Source: Macrostomum hystrix (taxonomy: Eukaryota; Platyhelminthes; Macrostomidae). From it: a stretch of DNA of 64,000 nucleotides. The stretch spans positions 4,059,501-4,123,500 of the forward strand of contig CATNEN010000037.1 of the NCBI GenBank assembly GCA_950097015.1, in the 5' to 3' direction. The first letter of the stretch is position 1. Each line of letters begins with the position of its first letter. A model generated the notes under the pieces. It saw only the letters and a program-made list of their open reading frames with translations, did no database searches and had not been told where the DNA came from. A program made the translations under genes and the position numbers. This document shows, piece after piece, positions 25,801 through 36,900 of this stretch.

Positions 25801-25918
25801 CATCTACACCGTGTTCAATGCCGACTTCAGGCGCGCCTTCGCTCGCCTGCTGCACATCAGCGACTCGGCTGACACAGCTGGAGATGCGGTGCGCTGCTGC
25901 CTGCCCTGCCAGCGCTGA
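18070..25918 (+). CDS. Biogenic-amine-type rhodopsin-family GPCR
   Basis: Seven-transmembrane receptor of the class A aminergic group (serotonin/octopamine/tyramine/dopamine-like). Two exons, 18070-18765 and 25241-25918, join in phase 0 across a 6475-bp GT-AG intron and give 457 residues. Visible landmarks are Asn28 in IGN (TM1), Asp56 in LACAD (TM2), Cys84, Asp91 in TM3 as the amine counter-ion, DRY at 108-110, Cys167 in loop 2, serines in the TM5 stretch [16 protein letters not shown] at 381-386 (TM6) and NPVIY at 417-421 (TM7). TM5 to TM6 is bridged by a long third loop of about 165 residues with an acidic run ([15 protein letters not shown]) right after the junction. The C tail is short with a cysteine pair (RCCLPC), possibly palmitoylated. 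The ligand cannot be named from the sequence. The start is the first ATG before TM1, leaving a short N terminus; an extra upstream exon cannot be excluded. Confidence 0.88.
18766..19345. repeat. Intronic minisatellite made of 5' splice-site-like units
   Basis: About 36 copies of a 16-bp unit GGTGAGTTTAGG(C/T)TGG, with 18-bp variants AGTGTGAG. The first unit is the real donor of the GPCR intron (CGG|GTGAGT at 18766), so the array begins exactly at the exon boundary and repeats GTGAGT dozens of times. Confidence 0.97.
19346..20687. other. GPCR intron, unique sequence
   Basis: Nothing gene-like was seen. It contains a (TATC)n microsatellite at 19726-19803 and a short CAG run near 20115. Confidence 0.5.
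19726..19803. repeat. (TATC)n microsatellite
   Basis: About 19 copies of a TATC/TGTC tetranucleotide inside the GPCR intron. Confidence 0.95.
20688..20945. repeat. Imperfect tandem repeat, about 40 bp
   Basis: Five or six degenerate copies sharing CCCAGCCAATTATCGATC, followed by GAGACC and then TTCATTTCTCTCC or ACCTACCCACCCC. Older and more diverged than the other arrays. Confidence 0.85.
20946..22021. other. GPCR intron, unique sequence
   Basis: No gene. The stretch 21600-21720 has a TTTATAAT box, GTTAGTCAGATCGG and AATAAAG in LTR-like order, but no second copy to prove an LTR. Confidence 0.4.
22022..22832. repeat. Intronic minisatellite, 20-bp unit
   Basis: About 40 copies of CCCTAGTAGCTCTCCATAAA and its ACC/AAT variants. 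A homogeneous left block (22065-22270) and a more mixed right block share the unit. Confidence 0.95.
22833..23876. other. GPCR intron, unique sequence
   Basis: A GC-richer patch at 23150-23480 contains short direct repeats of (AT)TAGCGG. The ORFs at 23175-23363 (minus) and 23549-23824 (plus) have no family resemblance. Confidence 0.45.
23877..24345 (+). mobile_element. MITE-like element, copy 1
   Basis: Shares several blocks, in reverse orientation, with 43507-43800: CCAAACCGAATGACC, GTGAAAGTCCAC, a TCGACGATGCCG-like block and GATTCTGGAAGTTGTTTCATC (20 of its bases shared). The right end GGGTATT...AATACCCC at about 24321-24338 is a small palindrome matching the terminal repeat of copy 2. The left terminus is not recognisable, and about 150 bp of extra sequence sits in the middle. 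It is non-coding. Confidence 0.65.
24551..25090. repeat. Intronic minisatellite, 15-bp unit
   Basis: About 35 copies of AACGTCACAGTACAG with substitutions at the flanks. The 15-bp period leaves several frames open (TVTFC, ERHST), which are artefacts. It ends about 150 bp before the second GPCR exon. Confidence 0.96.
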
Positions 25919-26466
25919 GTTCCCATCGTCAAGCAGCTCCGCATTCACACAGCCTCTGTAATTACTGACCTACTGGGCGACTTCATGTAAAATCATTTGG
26001 GAATTCCTGAACCCAAATCATCTGTGAGGTGAGCAGTAGGTAGCTCACTCAGTGTCCTACTGTGGGGTGCTTTGTTTTGCCTGTCAGCTTTTTAAATTAT
26101 TTTCTTCGTTAACCCTTGATTGATTGAGCGCGGTTGAGTATGTACACATAAATATCCGATGCCAGCCTTCATCCTCCCAAGTACTCGCGTGTTTGTTTAG
26201 ATTTCTCCTTTCTTTGTTTTCACTCAAGAAGATAATTGCCAGTGTAATTCCATGTAGCTGCAATTGTTTTCTGAAAATCAGCCCTTTTTATTTGACAGTT
26301 GAATGTCAAGAACTACTCAACTCGCTTACTTTGTGGATGCTTAAAGTGATGTTCGCTCATAAATATGCTTGGGTAATTGCTAATCGAGTTTACATGCTTG
26401 CAAATCTAGATTTATCTATTTTTTTTCCAAAAAATACATGGCACACACTGGAAGGTATAATATTGC
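25919..26466. other. GPCR 3' flank, nothing else recognised
   Basis: Presumed 3' UTR and intergenic DNA. No canonical AATAAA was seen close to the stop. Confidence 0.45.
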
Positions 26467-28330
26467 CTCACCCAGTCCTTCAAGAACCTACTGCTCACCC
26501 AGTCCTTCAAGAACCCACTGCTCACCCAGTCCTTCAAGAACCCACTGCTCACCCAGTCCTTCAAGAACCCACTGCTCACCCAGTCCTTCAAGAACCCACT
26601 GCTCACCCAGTCCTTCAAGAACCCACTGCTCACCCAGTCCTTCAAGAACCCACTGCTCACCCAGTCCTTCAAGAACCTACTGCTCACCCAGTCCTTCAAG
26701 AACCCACTGCTCACCCAGTCCTTCAAGAACCTACTGCTCACCCAGTCCTTCAAGAACCTACTGCTCACCCAGTCCTTCAAGAACTTACTGCTCACCCAGT
26801 CCTTCAAGAACCCACTGCTCACCCAGTCCTTCAAGAACCCACTGCTCACCCAGTCCTTCAAGAACCCACTGCTCACCCAGTCCTTCAAGAACCCACTGCT
26901 CACCCAGTCCTTCAAGAACCTACTGCTTACCCAGTCCTTCAAGAACCTACTGCTCATCCAGTCCTTCAAGAACCTACTGCTCACCCAGTCCTTCAAGAAC
27001 CTACTGCTCACCCAGTCCTTCAAGAACCCACTGCTCACCCAGTCCTTCAAGAACCCACTGCTCACCCAGTCCTTCATGAACCCACTGCTCACCCAGTCCT
27101 TCAAGAACCCACTGCTCACCCAGTCCTTCAAGAACCCACTGCTCACCCAGTCCTTCAAGAACCTACTGCTCACCCAGTCCTTCAAGAACCTACTGCTCAC
27201 CCAGTCCTTCAAGAACCTACTGCTCACCCAGTCCTTCAAGAACCCACTGCTCACCCAGTCCTTCAAGAACCCACTGCTCACCCAGTCCTTCAAGAACCCA
27301 CTGCTCACCCAGTCCTTCAAGAACCCACTGCTCACCCAGTCCTTCAAGAACCCACTGCTCACCCAGTCCTTCAAGAACCCACTGCTCACCCAGTCCTTCA
27401 AGAACCTACTGCTTACCCAGTCCTTCAAGAACCTACTGCTCATCCAGTCCTTCAAGAACCTACTGCTCACCCAGTCCTTCAAGAACCTACTGCTCACCCA
27501 GTCCTTCAAGAACCCACTGCTCACCCAGTCCTTCAAGAACCCACTGCTCACCCAGTCCTTCATGAACCCACTGCTCACCCAGTCCTTCAAGAACCCACTG
27601 CTCACCCAGTCCTTCAAGAACCCACTGCTCACCCAGTCCTTCAAGAACCTACTGCTCACCCAGTCCTTCAAGAACCTACTGCTCACCCAGTCCTTCAAGA
27701 ACCTACTGCTCACCCAGTCCTTCAAGAACCCACTGCTCACCCAGTCCTTCAAGAACCTACTGCTCACCCAGTCCTTCAAGAACCCACTGCTCACCCAGTC
27801 CTTCAAGAACCCACTGCTCACCCAGTCCTTCAAGAACCTACTGCTCACCCAGTCCTTCAAGAACCCACTGCTCACCCAGTCCTTCAAGAACCCACTACTC
27901 ACCCAGTCCTTCAAGAACCCACTGCTCACCCAGTCCTTCAAGAACCCACTGCTCACCCAGTCCTTCAAGAACCCACTGCTCACCCAGTCCTTCAAGAACC
28001 TAGTGCTCACCCAGTCCTTCAAGAACCCACAGCTCACCCAGTCCTTCAAGAACCCACTGCTCACCCAGTCCTTCAAGAACCCACTGCTCACCCAGTCCTT
28101 CAAGAACGCACTGCTCACCCAGTCCTTCAAGAACCTACTGCTCACCCAGTCCTTCAAGAACCCACTGCTCACCCAGTCCTTCAAGAACCCACTGCTCACC
28201 CAGTCCTTCAAGAACGCACTGCTCACCCAGTCCTTCAAGAACCTACTGCTCACCCAGTCCTTCAAGAACCCACTGCTCACCCAGTCCTTCAAGAACGCAC
28301 TGCTCACCCAGTCCTTCAAGAACCTACTGC
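26467..28330. repeat. Minisatellite, 27-bp unit
   Basis: About 69 copies of a 27-bp unit with core CCCAGTCCTTCAAGAACC followed by (C/T)ACTGCTCA, with no indels. Rare markers (TGCTTAC, CTCATCC, TTCATGAAC) recur together at 26921-27080 and 27407-27566, a 486-bp (18-unit) segmental duplication. Open frames on both strands (a plus frame from 26124 to 28346 with PTAHPVLQE units) are repeat artefacts. Confidence 0.97.
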
Positions 28331-28825
28331 AGACTTTGCAGACTGAAACTGTTGAACTACACAGCAGTTAATATATTGGCAGTTGTAAAATTAAAAACGG
28401 ATAGTTTTAGCGCAGGGTGAGAACACGGCTGCACCAGCTGTGTTTCGCAGAAAGCTTCTCCTGAAAAAGGAAAAGCGATTAGCGCCCGATCGCTGAGCAA
28501 ACTGAGTTCCATCCGTGTGCAAACTTCACAAGTTGGTTTTTTATAAAGAAAATCAATCCTTACTTAACTGTTTGTACAGCCGCAACAGCAAACAAGCATT
28601 TCATCTGCCTATTTTCACCAATTGTTTCCTGGTGTCTCAGAGATCTCTGCGAGTTCTGTGTCGATTAAACGGTGTTTGCGTTTTAGATTTTAATTGCGAG
28701 ATTCTGTTAAACGTTTGACGAAATAAAAGTTCTAGGTTGAGCCTAGGGTACTCTACCTTATTATTATTATTTAAGGTATTATTTCGATATTTCTTATAAT
28801 CATATTTTTGCTTTCGTCTACCTTT
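28331..28825. other. Spacer, nothing recognised
   Basis: Unique sequence between two arrays. No supported gene. Confidence 0.5.
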
Positions 28826-29810
28826 TAGCAGTTTCTGTCTACCCTCCTGCAGTTTCTGTCTACCCTCCTGCAGTTTCTGTCTACCCACCTGCAGTTTCTG
28901 TCTACCCACCTGCAGTTTCTGTCTACCCTCTAGCAGTTTCTGTCTACCCTCCTGCAGTTTCTGTCTACCCACCTGCAGTTTCTGTCTACCCTCCTGCAGT
29001 TTCTGTCTACCCACCTGCAGTTTCTGTCTACCCACCTGCAGTTTCTGTCTACCCTCGAGCAGTTTCTGTCTACCCACCTGCAGTTTCTGTCTACCCACCT
29101 GCAGTTTCTGTCTACCCTCCTGCAGTTTCTGTCTACCCTCTAGCAGTTTCTGTCTACCCTCTAGCAGTTTCTGTCTACCCACCTGCAGTTTCTGTCTACC
29201 CACCTGCAGTTTCTGTCTACCCTCTAGCAGTTTCTGTCTACCCACCTGCAGTTTCTGTCTACCCTCCTGCAGTTTCTGTCTACCCACCTGCAGTTTCTGT
29301 CTACCCTCTAGCAGTTTCTGTCTACCCTCTAGCAGTTTCTGTCTACCCTCTAGCAGTTTCTGTCTACCCTCTAGCAGTTTCTGTCTACCCTCTAGCAGTT
29401 TCTGTCTACCCACCTGCAGTTTCTGTCTACCCACCTGCAGTTTCTGTCTACCCTCTAGCAGTTTCTGTCTACCCACCTGCAGTTTCTGTCTACCCTCCTG
29501 CAGTTTCTGTCTACCCACCTGCAGTTTCTGTCTACCCTCTAGCAGTTTCTGTCTACCCTCTAGCAGTTTCTGTCTACCCTCTAGCAGTTTCTGTCTACCC
29601 ACCTGCAGTTTCTGTCTACCCTCTAGCAGTTTCTGTCTACCCACCTGCAGTTTCTGTCTACCCTCTAGCAGTTTCTGTCTACCCACCTGCAGTTTCTGTC
29701 TACCCTCTAGCAGTTTCTGTCTACCCACCTGCAGTTTCTGTCTACCCTCTAGCAGTTTCTGTCTACCCACCTGCAGTTTCTGTCTACCCACCTGCAGTTT
29801 CTGTCTTCCC
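28826..29810. repeat. Minisatellite, 21-bp unit in two types
   Basis: About 46 copies of CAGTTTCTGTCTACCC followed by ACCTG, TCCTG or TCTAG. The three endings alternate irregularly. The minus frame with GRQKLLE/GRQKLQV repeats is an artefact of the 21-bp period. Confidence 0.97.
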
Positions 29811-30242
29811 TAGGTAGTTTTCTATTTACCTTGTCATATTCGGATCTACTCGTAGTTTTAGAATTAGAAAGCTGATTTATTTTGCAGAGAAGACTGAATT
29901 TAAAGACGTCACTGACGATGGTAAGTCTCTTTAACAAAAATTTCACATTTTTCAGTCAAAGCCATGAGCTACTCCAGTATGGCTTCAGCAGAAAGCCCAG
30001 AATTACTTAGATTTTCCAAGTTGTCTCAGACAGAAACCCCCCAGAGCTAATGAGATAGTCACAAACAATTCTTGGGTGCGATCGGAAGCCCTGTGATAAT
30101 TAAACATCAAATTTGAAGGAAATTGTGATAAAAGGCAAAATTCAACTATTTGGACGATTAAATTGATTTATATCTTTACTGATCAACTCCAATTCATGAG
30201 CTATTTAAAAACGGTTTGAGCATAGCAATGAAAATAAGAAAG
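29811..30242. other. Spacer, nothing recognised
   Basis: Unique AT-rich sequence without gene features. Confidence 0.5.
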
Positions 30243-30690
30243 TTGATCACTCCGAAGAAGTTGAGCACTCCGACGGAGTTGAGCACTCTGAAGGAGTTGA
30301 GCACTCTGACGGAGTTGAGCACTCTGACGGAGTTGAGCACTCTGACGGAGTTGAGCACTCTGAAAGAGTTGAGCACTCTGAAAGAGTTAAGCACTCTGAA
30401 AGAGTTGAGCACTCTGAAAGAGTTGAGCACTCTGAAGGAGTTGAGCACTCTGACGGAGTTGAGCACTCTGAAAGAGTTAAGCACTCTGAAAGAGTTAAGC
30501 ACTCTGAAGGAGTTGAGCACTCTGAAAGAGTTAAGCACTCTGACGGAGTTGAGCACTCTGACGGAGTTGAGCACTCTGAAGGAGTTGAGCACTCTGACGG
30601 AGTTGAGCACTCTGAAGGAGTTGAGCACTCTGAAGGAGTTAAGCACTCTGAAAGAGTTAAACGCTATAACGAAGGAGTTGAGCACTCTGG
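30243..30690. repeat. Minisatellite, 18-bp unit
   Basis: About 25 copies of AGTTGAGCACTCTGAAGG, with GACGG and GAAAG variants. Frames on both strands are open (LSTLKE, RVLNSF) because 18 is a multiple of three. Confidence 0.97.
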
Positions 30691-31687
30691 ATACTAAATG
30701 AATGCTTAACTACCAAACTAATCGCTTAGAGCATTAGAAATCATGAAAAATTCCAACGGACTGTAATTAATGTGACTATGTTTACGGACCTTTAAAGCTA
30801 GATTAGATTTACAATCGGAAGCGGACCCAGCTTCTACGCACACTAGTTAGTGCGAGAGGGCAGGAACTGAGACGGTGGGCAGTGGGCGTCTCATGAAAAT
30901 TTATGGATCTATTTTGGTGGTATACAAGTGGCCTACTGATTTCCCTTTCTGACACTGCCCCCTGCCTTCACGCCCTGTTTAGACACCGCTGCTTGTGAGA
31001 AAAAACTGTACTTAAAAATAATCGTGGCGGTGGTAGGGAAATAGTATAGAAAATATAAATACAGGCAAGATAGGTCAGTGTGAGCAGTTACTTGCAGTAG
31101 TATGAACATGGTCAGCTAGAACCTAAAGAACGAGTAAATCGATGCACAGGAAAAATTATGGACGATAGAATCATGTCTTCAAATGTTAGCTTGAGGAATT
31201 CACAAAATTACTTTTTGCACGATCGCCGACGTTGCATTTCCAGGAAACGCACATTCAAATTGGTGCCATGATGCCTCGCTTCAAGTCTGGGCGGCTGCGG
31301 GAGGATGATAGGGTCAAAGCTCATTCAGATTTTAACTGTTTAATAAATACTACTTTAAGTAGAAAAACATGGGCTTAAATTCCAGAGAAGCGAATGCAGT
31401 TGAATTAAAATTCGAGATAGGAAATACTAGCGTGTTTTTTAGCAAAAGAAAAACTAAAAAGTTAAATAAAATTATCAAGGAGCACACTTAAATTCGCTTG
31501 AAGGCTCAAGGATCCTTAAGATCCCACATAGGAAGCTACCCGTTAAGCTACTGTAGCAGATTTTTACAAAGAAAATGGCTTCCTATGTGGCAAAGACGCA
31601 AGCTGAATGGAAGCAGGCAGAAAGAATTTAAAGCCAGATGGAGAGGCAATCATGAAGTAACTTCCATGGCAGTTTAGTTAAGGACTG
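30691..31687. other. Spacer with one inverted repeat
   Basis: No gene was found. A perfect 13-bp inverted repeat CCACATAGGAAGC / GCTTCCTATGTGG lies at 31524-31536 and 31578-31590. Confidence 0.5.
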
Positions 31688-34050
31688 CATCACCTGCATC
31701 ATCTGAATTCACTTGCATCACCTGCATCACCTGAATTCACTTGCATCACCTGAACTCACCTGCATCACCTGAACTCACTTGCATCACCTGCATCACCTGC
31801 ATCACCTGCATCACCTGCATCACCTGCATCACATGAACTCACTTGCATCACCTGCATCACCTGCATCACCTGCATCACCTGCATCACCTGCATCACCTGC
31901 AACACCTGCATCACATGAACTCACTTGCATCACCTGCATCACCTGAACTCACTTGCATCACCTGAACTCACCTGCATCACCTGAACTCACTTGCATCACC
32001 TGCATCACCTGCATCACCTGCATCACATGAACTCACTTGCATCACCTGCATCACCTGAACTCACTTGCATCACCTGAACTCACTTGCATCACCTGAACTC
32101 ACTTGCATCACCTGAACTCACTTGCATCACCTGAACTCACTTGCATCACCTGAACTCACTTGCATCACCTGAACTCACTTGCATCACCTGAACTCACTTG
32201 CATCACCTGCATCACCTGCATCACCTGCATCACCTGCATCACATGAACTCACTTGCATCACCTGCATCACCTGAACTCACTTGCATCACCTGAACTCACC
32301 TGCATCACCTGAACTCACTTGCATCACCTGCATCACCTGCATCACCTGCATCACATGAACTCACTTGCATCACCTGCATCACCTGAACTCACTTGCATCA
32401 CCTGAACTCACCTGCATCACCTGAACTCACTTGCATCACCTGCATCACCTGCATCACCTGCATCACATGAACTCACTTGCATCACCTGCATCACCTGAAC
32501 TCACTTGCATCACCTGAACTCACCTGCATCACCTGAACTCACTTGCATCACCTGCATCACCTGCATCACCTGCATCACATGAACTCACTTGCATCACCTG
32601 CATCACCTGAACTCACTTGCATCACCTGAACTCACTTGCATCACCTGAACTCACTTGCATCACCTGAACTCACTTGCATCACCTGAACTCACTTGCATCA
32701 CCTGAACTCACTTGCATCACCTGAACTCACTTGCATCACCTGAACTCACTTGCATCACCTGAACTCACTTGCATCACCTGAACTCACTTGCATCACCTGA
32801 ACTCACTTGCATCACCTGCATCACCTGAACTCACCTGCATCACCTGAATTCACTTGCATCACCTGCATCACCTGCATCACCTGCATCACCTGCATCACCT
32901 GCATCACCTGCATCACCTGCATCACCTGCATCACATGAACTCACTTGCATCACCTGCATCACCTGCATCACCTGCATCACCTGCATCACCTGCATCACCT
33001 GCATCACCTGCATCACATGAACTCACTTGCATCACCTGCATCACCTGAACTCACTTGCATCACCTGAACTCACCTGCATCACCTGAACTCACTTGCATCA
33101 CCTGCATCACCTGCATCACCTGCATCACATGAACTCACTTGCATCACCTGCATCACCTGAACTCACTTGCATCACCTGAACTCACTTGCATCACCTGAAC
33201 TCACTTGCATCACCTGAACTCACTTGCATCACCTGAACTCACTTGCATCACCTGAACTCACTTGCATCACCTGAACTCACTTGCATCACCTGAACTCACT
33301 TGCATCACCTGCATCACCTGAACTCACTTGCATCACCTGCATCACCTGAACTCACTTGCATCACCTGAACTCACTTGCATCACCTGAACTCACTTGCATC
33401 ACCTGAACTCACTTGCATCACCTGAACTCACTTGCATCACCTGAACTCACCTGCATCACCTGAACTCATTTGCATCACCTGCATCACCTGCTTCACCTGC
33501 ATCACCTGCATCACCTGCATCACCTGAACTCACTTGCATCACCTGCATCACCTGAACTCACTTGCATCACCTGCATCACCTGAACTCACTTGCATCACCT
33601 GAACTCACTTGCATCACCTGCATCACCTGAACTCACTTGCATCACCTAAACTCACTTGCATCACCTGCATCACCTGAACTCACTTGCATCACCTGAACTC
33701 ACCAGCATCACCTGAACTCACCTGCATCACCTGAACTCACCTGCATCACCTGAACTCACCAGCATTACCTGAACTCACCTGCATCACCTGAACTCACTTG
33801 CATCACATGAACTCACTTGCATCACCTGAACTCACCAGCATCACCTGAACTCACCAGCATCACCTGAACTCACCTGCATCACCTGAACTCACTTGCATCA
33901 CCCGCATCACCTGAACTCACTTGCATCACCTGAACTCACCTGCATCACCTGCATCACCTGCATCACATGCATCACCATCATTCATCACCTGCATCACCTG
34001 CATCACCATTATTAACTGCATCACCTGCATCACCTGCATCACCTACACTG
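31688..34050. repeat. 2.4-kb compound minisatellite of 9- and 19-bp units
   Basis: Alternating CATCACCTG (9 bp) and CATCACCTGAACTCACTTG (19 bp) units, with CATCACATG variants. A higher-order block of about 114 bp recurs, for example near 32350, 32463 and 32577. The CACCTG hexamer (an E-box) occurs well over a hundred times. Confidence 0.97.
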
Positions 34051-34587
34051 CATCAATTGAAAGTTTTTTCAATACCTTTAACTTCCTTTTTTTATTTTCC
34101 CCTTAGCCTTTAGTTTCAGCTTAACCTACTGGTCCAATCCTTCTACAAACCCATGCAGCAAAACGATTTTCCCAACGGCACTTGACCCAGAAGAATTTAT
34201 CCCAATTTTTGGCGCCACAAGGTGACGTCTGTGAAAGATGATTAGCAATTCCTCACTCCATTTCCTCCCTTGAAGAATTTGCGACAAGTGACGCTTCTAA
34301 CAAACCGGAAAAATAGGCAAATTGAAGCCAATTTCCCTTTTCTAAGGTAATATATGACTTACAGCATGGCAATAGAAGCTTTTTTCTGTCTAAAGTCTGT
34401 CTCGTTCAACCCTTCAATAGCACTTTAAGCTGATCCAATAAATGTGCGGCAACACATTATACAGGTGAAATATGATTGAAGCGAATATTACTAATAGGTA
34501 AAAATCTTACTGCACACGTTATAGGATAGGCCGCGTGTGAATGGTCGCACACCTCTAGTTCAGACTGAAGGGCACAGTCCAGACAGT

Positions 34588-34620
<33 letters not shown>

Positions 34621-35047
34621 TTCTTTGAGGCATTAGAGAGTGAAGCGAGGTCTGCTGTAAATGGTTAATCGACATTGTGCTCATTCATGATGTAATCATG
34701 ATATAAAAATTATTTAACCATGAACCAGAATCCTGATGTTAACCCACACCTTAGTCCCTTCAATCTGTACCTGGGCTGTTTCCCCACACCTTGGTCCCTT
34801 CAGTCTGTATCTGGGCTGTTTCCCCACACCTCTGTCCCTTTAATCTGTATCTGTCTTGCCATCTGAAAGCTCACGGTGAGTGCTCTGTCGTCAGTTCTCG
34901 GGTTCTGGTGTCCAATAGATTGGTCCCCAGAGCGCTCGGATTCCTCCCATTGTTTCAGACGCTTGCGCAGACGGTTGCTATGGGTGGGATAAAACAATGG
35001 TGGTTTTAATAAAAACATATCCCTGCAATTCAGAGCAAAACAACAAC
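34051..35047. other. Spacer with minor repeats
   Basis: Holds three copies of a roughly 39-bp repeat containing CACACCTTGGTCCCTTCA (34746-34855) and a (CAG)n run at 34590-34619. A possible minus-strand exon around 34560-34660 was considered but did not join in frame to its neighbour. Confidence 0.45.
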
Positions 35048-35300
35048 TCACCGGCATCTAATGGCGGCAGCAGTTGAGCACATGGCCAAGATGAGACCGG
35101 CGCACACCAATAGCTGCGTGCGCTGCCTGCTTCGAGACTGCGACCCGGTTTCGTCGGCCATTGTGGTTGGCTCGCTTGAAACTGTCGGATCGTTTGGCGC
35201 GCTCTGATTGGCTGAGAGGGTGTACAAAAGGTTGTACTGATACTACTTCTTCTACCGAGTAGTAGCTCAGACAAATGCTGCTTTCCATCTGGCGCAACTG

Positions 35301-35391
<91 letters not shown>

Positions 35392-35800
35392 TACTACAGC
35401 AACTACTACTACTACTAATACTACTAACACCCAGAGTCCTACAAGCAATGGTTCCATTGATTTCGGCATTGTCGCTGCTACAACTCAGTGTCGCACTCAG
35501 CGTCAGCTGGAGGCAGAAGCTCAGGCTGCCGGCCTGACTAAGCCGCAGAGTCGAGATGGGAATGTCGTCAACATTGGCAGCGGTGACTGACAGTCGCATT
35601 GTGCAGTCGCCAGTGGCTGCGGCAACAGCGGCACGAGCCAGTTCGGGCTCCAGCAGCCGCCTGAGCTTGGCCAGTCGGCGATGGCTCAGCCGAACATCAG
35701 GCTGATCTGCCGCTGAAGCTGCTGCTGAGCTCCAAGATGGCTGACAACTTAGCAACAGCAGCAGCAGCGTTAGCTGGGGACAAACTGAGGTGAATGGCAT
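35048..35800 (-). CDS. Predicted membrane-anchored extracellular protein, family unknown
   Basis: Two exons on the minus strand, 35800-35431 and 35211-35048, join in phase 1 (G|CC) and give 177 residues. The start ATG precedes a strong signal peptide (LTLLLLLLSCQPSWSSAAASA). The ectodomain (from about DQPDVRLSHRRLAKLRR) holds a few cysteines (GDC, FCLQ, LSCS, IACR) and one N-glycosylation sequon (NGT). Exon 2 adds a Ser/Thr-rich stalk and ends with a hydrophobic segment LLVCAGLILAMCSTAAAI followed by RCR and stop. That is either a single-pass anchor with a tiny tail or a GPI-attachment signal. I do not recognise the family. The acceptor is good (pyrimidine-rich CCCTCTCAG); the donor GTGTTAG is weaker. 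The intron is essentially the (CTA)n array. Exon 1 read without splicing would run into poly-Ser from the array, which I consider unlikely. Confidence 0.55.
35296..35420. repeat. (CTA)n microsatellite in an intron
   Basis: About 40 CTA triplets with few interruptions, making up most of the 219-bp intron of the predicted membrane-anchored protein. It encodes poly-Ser or poly-Val in artefact frames. Confidence 0.95.
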
Positions 35801-36530
35801 TTCTTCCAACAGGCCGGTCTTGCAAGGGACTGCGAAAGTCTTTTCTTCTACCCATTTTGCCAAAATCCTCTCCTCTCTGTGCAACTCCTATTGGCTTTGG
35901 CCTGACTATTACAAATTGTTCAAAGACCTTCCAATAAACTTCAGCAATGCATCAGTTGAAAATGTACCTCGTACTAACTTAGGTACACCAAGTCCTTCAA
36001 TTGCTCGCGGTCATCGGACATCGGATTTTAGATGCAGTTTTCATTTTTCATATAATTAATACTACTCGTAGAACAGCTCGAACTAAATGGCAAAGGAGAA
36101 CTATGTGCTCAAATTTTGCCTCTCCGTCGAGACTGCATGCAACCTTAGCAAGGCGAACTCAATGGATCAATGCTGTCACAAGCCAGCCTGACACAGATCC
36201 AAGCATCGATCATGAGGGGAATCGATTGGGAAAAGGGAGGTTGGAAATCCCAGCCAGCAGGAATGGGGTCAATATTAGCATGGGGATTTTCGAGTGTTAA
36301 TCTAATATAGATAGGAAATCCAGTATCCCACATTTCAGCTAGCATTTTTCTTTGCACTTGAGCACTGCGATGTCCGAGGTGCGAAGTATCAGAGCACGTC
36401 GGGGTGCTCAAATAGCAGGTGTTGTACTATTCTAGGAATCGAAGTAGTTCTGTTTTAAGAACTGCAGCAGGGTGTCCTACAGGAATCGCAGAGGGCTCTT
36501 TCTATGAATAGTAGCATATCTATGATTCTA
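35801..36530. other. Spacer, nothing recognised
   Basis: 5' flank of the minus-strand gene, then unique sequence. No domain was found in the short frames at 35790-36411. Confidence 0.45.
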
Positions 36531-36900
36531 TGGTAGGAATCGAAGCCGGGTCGGTTTTAAAAATCTCAAAATTGTCTGCGCCTGGAACCAAAGTACGGTA
36601 TTTCCAGGAATCGCAGCAGGGTCTGTTCCAGGAATCGCAGCAGAGTCTGTTTTAGAAATCGCAGCAGGGTCTGTTTCAGGAATCGCAGCAGGGTCTGTTT
36701 CAGGAATCGCAGCAGGGTCTGTTCCAGAAATCACAGCAGGGTCTTTTCCAGGAATCGCAGCACGGTCTGTTTCAAGAATCGCAGCAGGGCCTGTTTCAGG
36801 AATCGCAGCAGTCTTTTCCAGGAATCGCAGCAGTCTTTTCCAGGAATCGCAGCAGAGTCTGTTCCAGGAATCGCAGCAGGGTCCCTAACAGAAATCGCAG
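36531..36900. repeat. Imperfect minisatellite, about 24 bp
   Basis: About 14 diverged copies of CAGGAATCGCAGCAGGGTCT followed by GTTT or GTTC, with shorter units (AGTCTTTTC type) in the middle. Solitary GGAATCG relics extend to 36965. Confidence 0.9.

Noticed and set aside
26124-28346. A 740-codon plus-strand frame with PTAHPVLQE repeats, and its minus counterpart
   Set aside because: The 27-bp period keeps several frames open on both strands. The unique N-terminal part shows no family or signal.
34560-34660. Minus-strand exon with an Ala run (CTG repeat) as a further exon of the anchored protein
   Set aside because: Its frame does not match the phase of a GTGAGT donor at 35049, and a stop (TGA) ends the protein there.
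35195-35215. CCAAT box upstream of a minus-strand ATG at about 35142
   Set aside because: The motif falls inside predicted exon 2 of the anchored protein (AG|CC AAT CAG). The in-frame join to exon 1 explains the sequence better than a separate promoter.
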